NCBI GenBank assembly: GCA_022823365.1
Contig: JAJDXG010000019.1
Location: 62,001-126,000 of the forward strand
Length of the DNA: 64,000 nt
Origin: Gemmatimonadota bacterium
Lineage (GTDB): Bacteria > Gemmatimonadota > Gemmatimonadetes > Longimicrobiales > Gaopeijiaceae
Direction of reading: 5' to 3'
The notes under the pieces were generated by a model. It was not told the DNA's origin. It did no database searches and saw only the letters and a list, made by a program, of their open reading frames with translations. Position numbers and translations under genes: made by a program. Position 1 is the first letter of the stretch. Every line of letters begins with the position of its first letter. Shown here one piece after another: positions 60,757 to 64,000 of the stretch.

Positions 60757-62436
60757 ATGCATCCCGTCAACTGGCTGATCGTCGTCGCGTACGTCACCTA
60801 CGTGCTGGTCGACGGCGTCCGGCGGGCGCGCGGCACCACCGAGGTCGAAGGCTACTTCCTGGCGAACCGCTCGCTGCCCTGGTGGGCGGTCGGGCTATCG
60901 GTGATGGCGACGCAGCTTTCGGCGGTGACCATGATCGGCACGACGGGACAGGGCGCCACCGACGGGCTGCGCTTCGTGCAGTTCTACTTCGGGCTGCCGC
61001 TCGCGATGGTCCTTCTGGGCGTCACGCTGGTTCCGTTCCTGCGCGGAGCCGGCGTCTTTACGGCGTACGAGTATCTGGAGCGCCGTTTCGGGCCGCGCAC
61101 GCGCGCACTGACCGCCTTCCTCTTCCTGCTGTCGCGCGGGATGTCGTGCGGGGTGATCATCGCGGCGCCGGCGGTCGTCTTCTCGGCGGTGTTCGGATGG
61201 CCGCTCCTCTGGTGCGTCGCGCTGATCGGCGTTCCGACCGTCGCGTACACGATGCTGGGCGGCATCCAGGCGGTCACCTGGGCCGATGTCAAGCAGATGG
61301 TCCTGATCGTCGTCGCGCTGCTGGCCGTGGTGGTGGTGCTCGTCGTGCGGATGCCGGTCTCGCCGGGCGAGGCGCTGCACATCGCGGGCGCGACGGGCCG
61401 CCTGAGGGTCTTCGACTTCTCGTTCACCGTCACCGAGACGTACACCTTCTGGTCGGGGCTGATCGGCGGCACCTTCCTCATGCTGTCCTACTTCGGCACG
61501 GACCAGTCGCAGGTGCAGCGCTACCTGGCGGCGAAGTCGGTCGGCGCCGCCCGCACCTCGCTCCTGATGAGCGCGTACTGGAAGATCCCGCTGCAGGCGC
61601 TCGTGCTCCTGGTCGGCGTGATGGTGTTCGTCTACTACCAGTTCCAGCCGCCGCCACTGCTGTTCAACCCGGCGCACGAGAACGCGGTGGTGGAGGTGCG
61701 GGGGACGGAGTACGCCGCGCTCCAGGGCCGCTACGGGGAAGCGCTGGCGCTCAGGGAGGACGCAGCCCGCCGCGCGGCGGGACTGGCCGCCACCGTTGAC
61801 TCGAACGCCGCCGGCCAGGCCGCCCTCGACGAATTCCGGGGCCGCGAAGCGACCGTCCAGGAGATCCGCGCCGAGGCCCTCGCCATGGCCGAGGAGGTCA
61901 CCGGCGAGGCCTCCCGCGACGTCAACTACATCATCCCCCGCTTCGTCCTCGGCGAGCTGCCGATCGGGCTCGCGGGCCTCTTCATCGCGGCGATCATCGC
62001 GGCCGCCATGTCGAGCATCTCGTCGGAGCTGAACTCCCTGTCGACCACCAGCATCATCGACTTCTACCGGCGCTGGTTCCGCCCCGAGGCGAGCGACGCC
62101 CACTACCTGGCGGTCTCGAAGGCCGCGACCGCGTTCTGGGGGGTGTTCGCCTGCTTCGTCGCCCTCTACGCGGTCAGCCTGGGCTCGCTGATCGAGGTGG
62201 TGAACCGGTTCGGGTCATTCTTCTACGGCTCGATCCTGGGCGTCTTCCTCCTGGCGATGGTGCCACGGGCCAGGGCGGCCGGCGCGTTCGTCGGGCTGCT
62301 CGTGGGGATGGGGGCGGTCGCCACCGTGACCTTCGGCGCACCCGACGTTTCGTTCCTGTGGCACAACGTGATCGGCGCGCTCACGGTGGTGGGGGTGGGG
62401 GTGGTGTTGTCGCTGCGCGGGCCCGGTCGGGCTTAG
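60757..62436 (+). CDS. Sodium:solute symporter (SSS family)
   Basis: 559 residues, about 13 membrane helices. SSS landmarks include TEVEGYFLANRSLPWWAVGLS, MATQLSAVTMIG, FLFLLSRGMSCG and the sodium-site helix region MSSISSELNSLSTTSIIDFYRRW. An extra Ala/Glu-rich cytoplasmic segment of about 90 residues sits between helices 7 and 8. The solute is unknown (sugars, proline and carboxylates are all possible). Confidence 0.9.
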   Translation: MHPVNWLIVVAYVTYVLVDGVRRARGTTEVEGYFLANRSLPWWAVGLSVMATQLSAVTMIGTTGQGATDGLRFVQFYFGLPLAMVLLGVTLVPFLRGAGVFTAYEYLERRFGPRTRALTAFLFLLSRGMSCGVIIAAPAVVFSAVFGWPLLWCVALIGVPTVAYTMLGGIQAVTWADVKQMVLIVVALLAVVVVLVVRMPVSPGEALHIAGATGRLRVFDFSFTVTETYTFWSGLIGGTFLMLSYFGTDQSQVQRYLAAKSVGAARTSLLMSAYWKIPLQALVLLVGVMVFVYYQFQPPPLLFNPAHENAVVEVRGTEYAALQGRYGEALALREDAARRAAGLAATVDSNAAGQAALDEFRGREATVQEIRAEALAMAEEVTGEASRDVNYIIPRFVLGELPIGLAGLFIAAIIAAAMSSISSELNSLSTTSIIDFYRRWFRPEASDAHYLAVSKAATAFWGVFACFVALYAVSLGSLIEVVNRFGSFFYGSILGVFLLAMVPRARAAGAFVGLLVGMGAVATVTFGAPDVSFLWHNVIGALTVVGVGVVLSLRGPGRA

Positions 62437-62467
62437 GCTCCATGCCGCCATGGCGGCACCATCCGCG

Positions 62468-62929
62468 TCACGGCATCCGCGGACTGCGCGTCCCGCCCCG
62501 GCCGGGCGGATATCGGCCGGGAAGCGGATCGAACCCCGCCTGCGAGAAGTGGCGGTCCGTGGTCAGGACCGTCTGGATGCGCAACTCCTGCATTACGACA
62601 AAACTGGTAAAGTCCGTGAGTGAGAAATCCCTGTCATTCCAGTCGAAGAACCAGCGCCTGGCGTTCTCGGCGCGCGCCGGAGTGATCCACTCCCACCGAA
62701 GCCGGGAGCTGGCATCGATCTGTTCCCACCAGCGGGCGGCGGCGCGCAGCCCCAGCCGCATCCGAATCAGGGTCAGGGTCTCGTCGATCACATAGTCGGT
62801 CGAGAGGAGGTTCCCCCCGCTCCGCAACCAGGCGTCACGCGATCCCCGGCTGGCATCGTGCATGGGATCCGCCGCGTCAGCCATGGCCATCCAGCCGGCC
62901 GTGTCGACGAACAGCGTGCGGTCAGGCAC
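62468..62929 (-). CDS. PIN-domain toxin (VapC-like)
   Basis: 153 residues from GTG 62929. The PIN acidic residues are in FVDTAGWMAMAD, VIDETLTLI, DFSLTDFTSF and TTDRHF. The Phd-type antitoxin gene overlaps its start by 8 bases. It is likely an endoribonuclease toxin. Confidence 0.85.
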   Translation of the reverse strand: MPDRTLFVDTAGWMAMADAADPMHDASRGSRDAWLRSGGNLLSTDYVIDETLTLIRMRLGLRAAARWWEQIDASSRLRWEWITPARAENARRWFFDWNDRDFSLTDFTSFVVMQELRIQTVLTTDRHFSQAGFDPLPGRYPPGRGGTRSPRMP

Positions 62930-63176
62930 GCGGTTGCCCGTAGAGCGAGCGATCGTGTTGCTCCGCCGTCAACCCGTCGTCCGATCTTCCAACCGCCTCG
63001 GCCCCGTAGAGCGAATCGTCCTCGGCGACGCCGTGGGTGAAGACGCCGCTCAGAGGCACGATCCGGAACGCGGGGCGGCTGCGATAGAGCACGGTGAAAT
63101 CCTCGCCCTTGCGGACGCGGTCGATGATCCGCCCCATCTCGTTCCGGAGCGTCTTGACGTTGATCGTGCTCGACAT
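62922..63176 (-). CDS. Phd/YefM-type antitoxin
   Basis: 84 residues. The Phd fold begins MSSTINVKTLRNEMGRIIDRVRKGEDFTVLYRSRPAFRI, with a C-terminal tail rich in acidic and Gly residues that would wrap the PIN toxin. GGAGGT lies upstream of ATG 63176. A promoter with a palindrome precedes it, consistent with autoregulation. Confidence 0.85.
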   Translation of the reverse strand: MSSTINVKTLRNEMGRIIDRVRKGEDFTVLYRSRPAFRIVPLSGVFTHGVAEDDSLYGAEAVGRSDDGLTAEQHDRSLYGQPRA

Positions 63177-63213
63177 CGCTCGGATACCTCCGAAAGGGTC
63201 ACAGCAGCAGATA

Positions 63214-63247
63214 AGATCATGTTAAGATGATCTGTATATGATGACAA
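63214..63247 (-). promoter_or_regulatory. Promoter and palindromic operator of Phd/PIN toxin-antitoxin pair
   Basis: On the minus strand TTGTCA (63242-63247), a 17-base spacer and TAACAT (63219-63224). The inverted repeat AGATCAT-N6-ATGATCT (63214-63233) covers the -10 box, as expected for an antitoxin-bound operator. Confidence 0.7.
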
Positions 63248-63346
63248 CCTCACTGGCGCAGGGCTGAGACGTTTCAGCTGAAACGCTTCGCGGGAAGGAT
63301 CCCTGTGAGCACGCCGAATGGTTGGGACGCGGCCTGCGGACCCTCC

Positions 63347-64000
63347 CTAGCTCTTCCCGCCCGTCAGCCGCTTCACCCAGGGCGCCGCCAGCAACCCTGC
63401 GATGCCCACGATGCCGATCGTCATCGCGACGTTCTGGAAGAGCGGTCCCGGTTCGAGATCCGCCAACTGGCCGGCCACCAGCCCGGCGAACAGGTTCCCC
63501 AGCGCCGCCCCCACGAACCACACCCCCATCATCTGACCGACCCGGTTGGCGGGCGACAGCTTGGTGATGGCCGACAGGCCGATGGGCGAGATGCACAGCT
63601 CACCCACGGTGTGGAAGAAGTAGGTGACAACCAGCCACGACGGACTCACCAGGTTGTCGGTCGTGGCGTTGGCGGCGCCCCAGGCCAGCACGAAGAACCC
63701 CATCGACAGCCCCACCAGCCCCATCCCCGCCTTCATGGGAATCGACGGGTTGCGTTTGCGCCGCTCCAGCCAGACCCAGAGCGATCCGAAGACCGGCGCC
63801 AGCAGGATGATGAAGAAGGAGTTCACCGACTGCAGGAAGCCCGCCGGCATCAGCCACCCCATGATGTTGCGGTCGGTGTAGTCGCGCCCGAAGAGGTTGA
63901 GGGAGGAGCCGGCCTGCTCGAAGCCGGACCAGAACACGGCGATCAGCAGGAAGAGCCAGAAGATCACCCCCAGCCGCCGGTTCTCCTCCCGCGTGTGGCC
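63347..64000 (-). CDS. POT/PTR-family peptide transporter, C-terminal part (truncated by window edge)
   Basis: 217 residues. The reading frame continues past base 64000 in the 5' direction. The family pattern in FWSGFEQAGSSLNLF, SVNSFFIILLAPVFGSLW and GELCISPIGLSAITKLSP marks a proton-coupled di/tripeptide symporter. It fits the abundance of exported peptidases in this window. Confidence 0.88.
   Translation of the reverse strand, partial: GHTREENRRLGVIFWLFLLIAVFWSGFEQAGSSLNLFGRDYTDRNIMGWLMPAGFLQSVNSFFIILLAPVFGSLWVWLERRKRNPSIPMKAGMGLVGLSMGFFVLAWGAANATTDNLVSPSWLVVTYFFHTVGELCISPIGLSAITKLSPANRVGQMMGVWFVGAALGNLFAGLVAGQLADLEPGPLFQNVAMTIGIVGIAGLLAAPWVKRLTGGKS

Overview
The window is a GC-rich, densely packed bacterial chromosome segment carrying many GTG and TTG starts and 4-base gene overlaps. 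Gene content suggests a heterotrophic, peptide-scavenging bacterium of the Gemmatimonadota type. Supporting traits are three secreted S9 peptidases, two TonB-dependent receptors, a BlaI/M56 pair with a TonB-plug-like tail, 6-bladed-propeller lipoproteins, class C beta-lactamase-like hydrolases and a D-aminoacylase-like amidohydrolase. This assignment is inferred from gene content only. No tRNA, rRNA, CRISPR array, prophage or insertion sequence was recognised.

Layout. 1-5.8 kb: end of a TonB receptor, a secreted M20 amidohydrolase, a DUF3299 protein with its own strong terminator, an ABC ATPase/permease pair, and a metallo-beta-lactamase-fold lipoprotein. 6-12.6 kb: a BNR lipoprotein and small membrane proteins, then a minus-strand operon (TVP38/TMEM64 protein, FAD disulfide oxidoreductase, thrB, thrC, small protein). 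12.7-18.9 kb: tandem cupins with duplicated promoters, an SDR protein, ilvE, an S9 peptidase with a degraded triad, and a propeller lipoprotein behind a BlaI-type operator. 18.9-24.7 kb (minus): sixA, NfeD-like/flotillin genes, an S9 peptidase and an AbrB/PIN toxin-antitoxin pair. 24.9-28.3 kb: DUF2891, a serine hydrolase, an orphan RHH protein and a DUF411 metal-binding lipoprotein. 28.4-31.1 kb: a SAM-I riboswitch controlling metX-metB. 31.1-33.5 kb: blaI, an M56/plug fusion and a partial duplicate of its tail.

33.5-42.3 kb: a frameshifted S9 peptidase, an MscS channel, a D-aminoacylase-like amidohydrolase, an enoyl-CoA hydratase and an NDP-forming acyl-CoA synthetase. 42.3-53.6 kb: an ArsC-like protein, a PQQ sugar dehydrogenase, a large Ig-domain metallopeptidase, two SDRs, a complete TonB receptor and a beta-lactamase-like protein. 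54.2-57.6 kb (minus): a tight six-gene operon of an OsmC-family protein, a molybdenum sulfite oxidase, cytochrome c, a small membrane protein, a HAD dehalogenase and an NTF2-like lipoprotein. 57.7-64 kb: an aminotransferase, an Nramp-like transporter, a 46-residue membrane protein, an SSS symporter, a Phd/PIN toxin-antitoxin pair and a truncated POT transporter.

The strongest discovery candidate is the OsmC gene at 57122-57580. It has an in-frame TGA exactly where the family's redox cysteine belongs. A hairpin at bacterial SECIS distance follows, and the open frame then runs into a GTGA overlap with the sulfite oxidase gene. This looks like a selenoprotein. The second is a BlaI-type operator (TACGAA..TTCGT) found twice at blaI and once over the start of a lipoprotein gene about 13.7 kb away.
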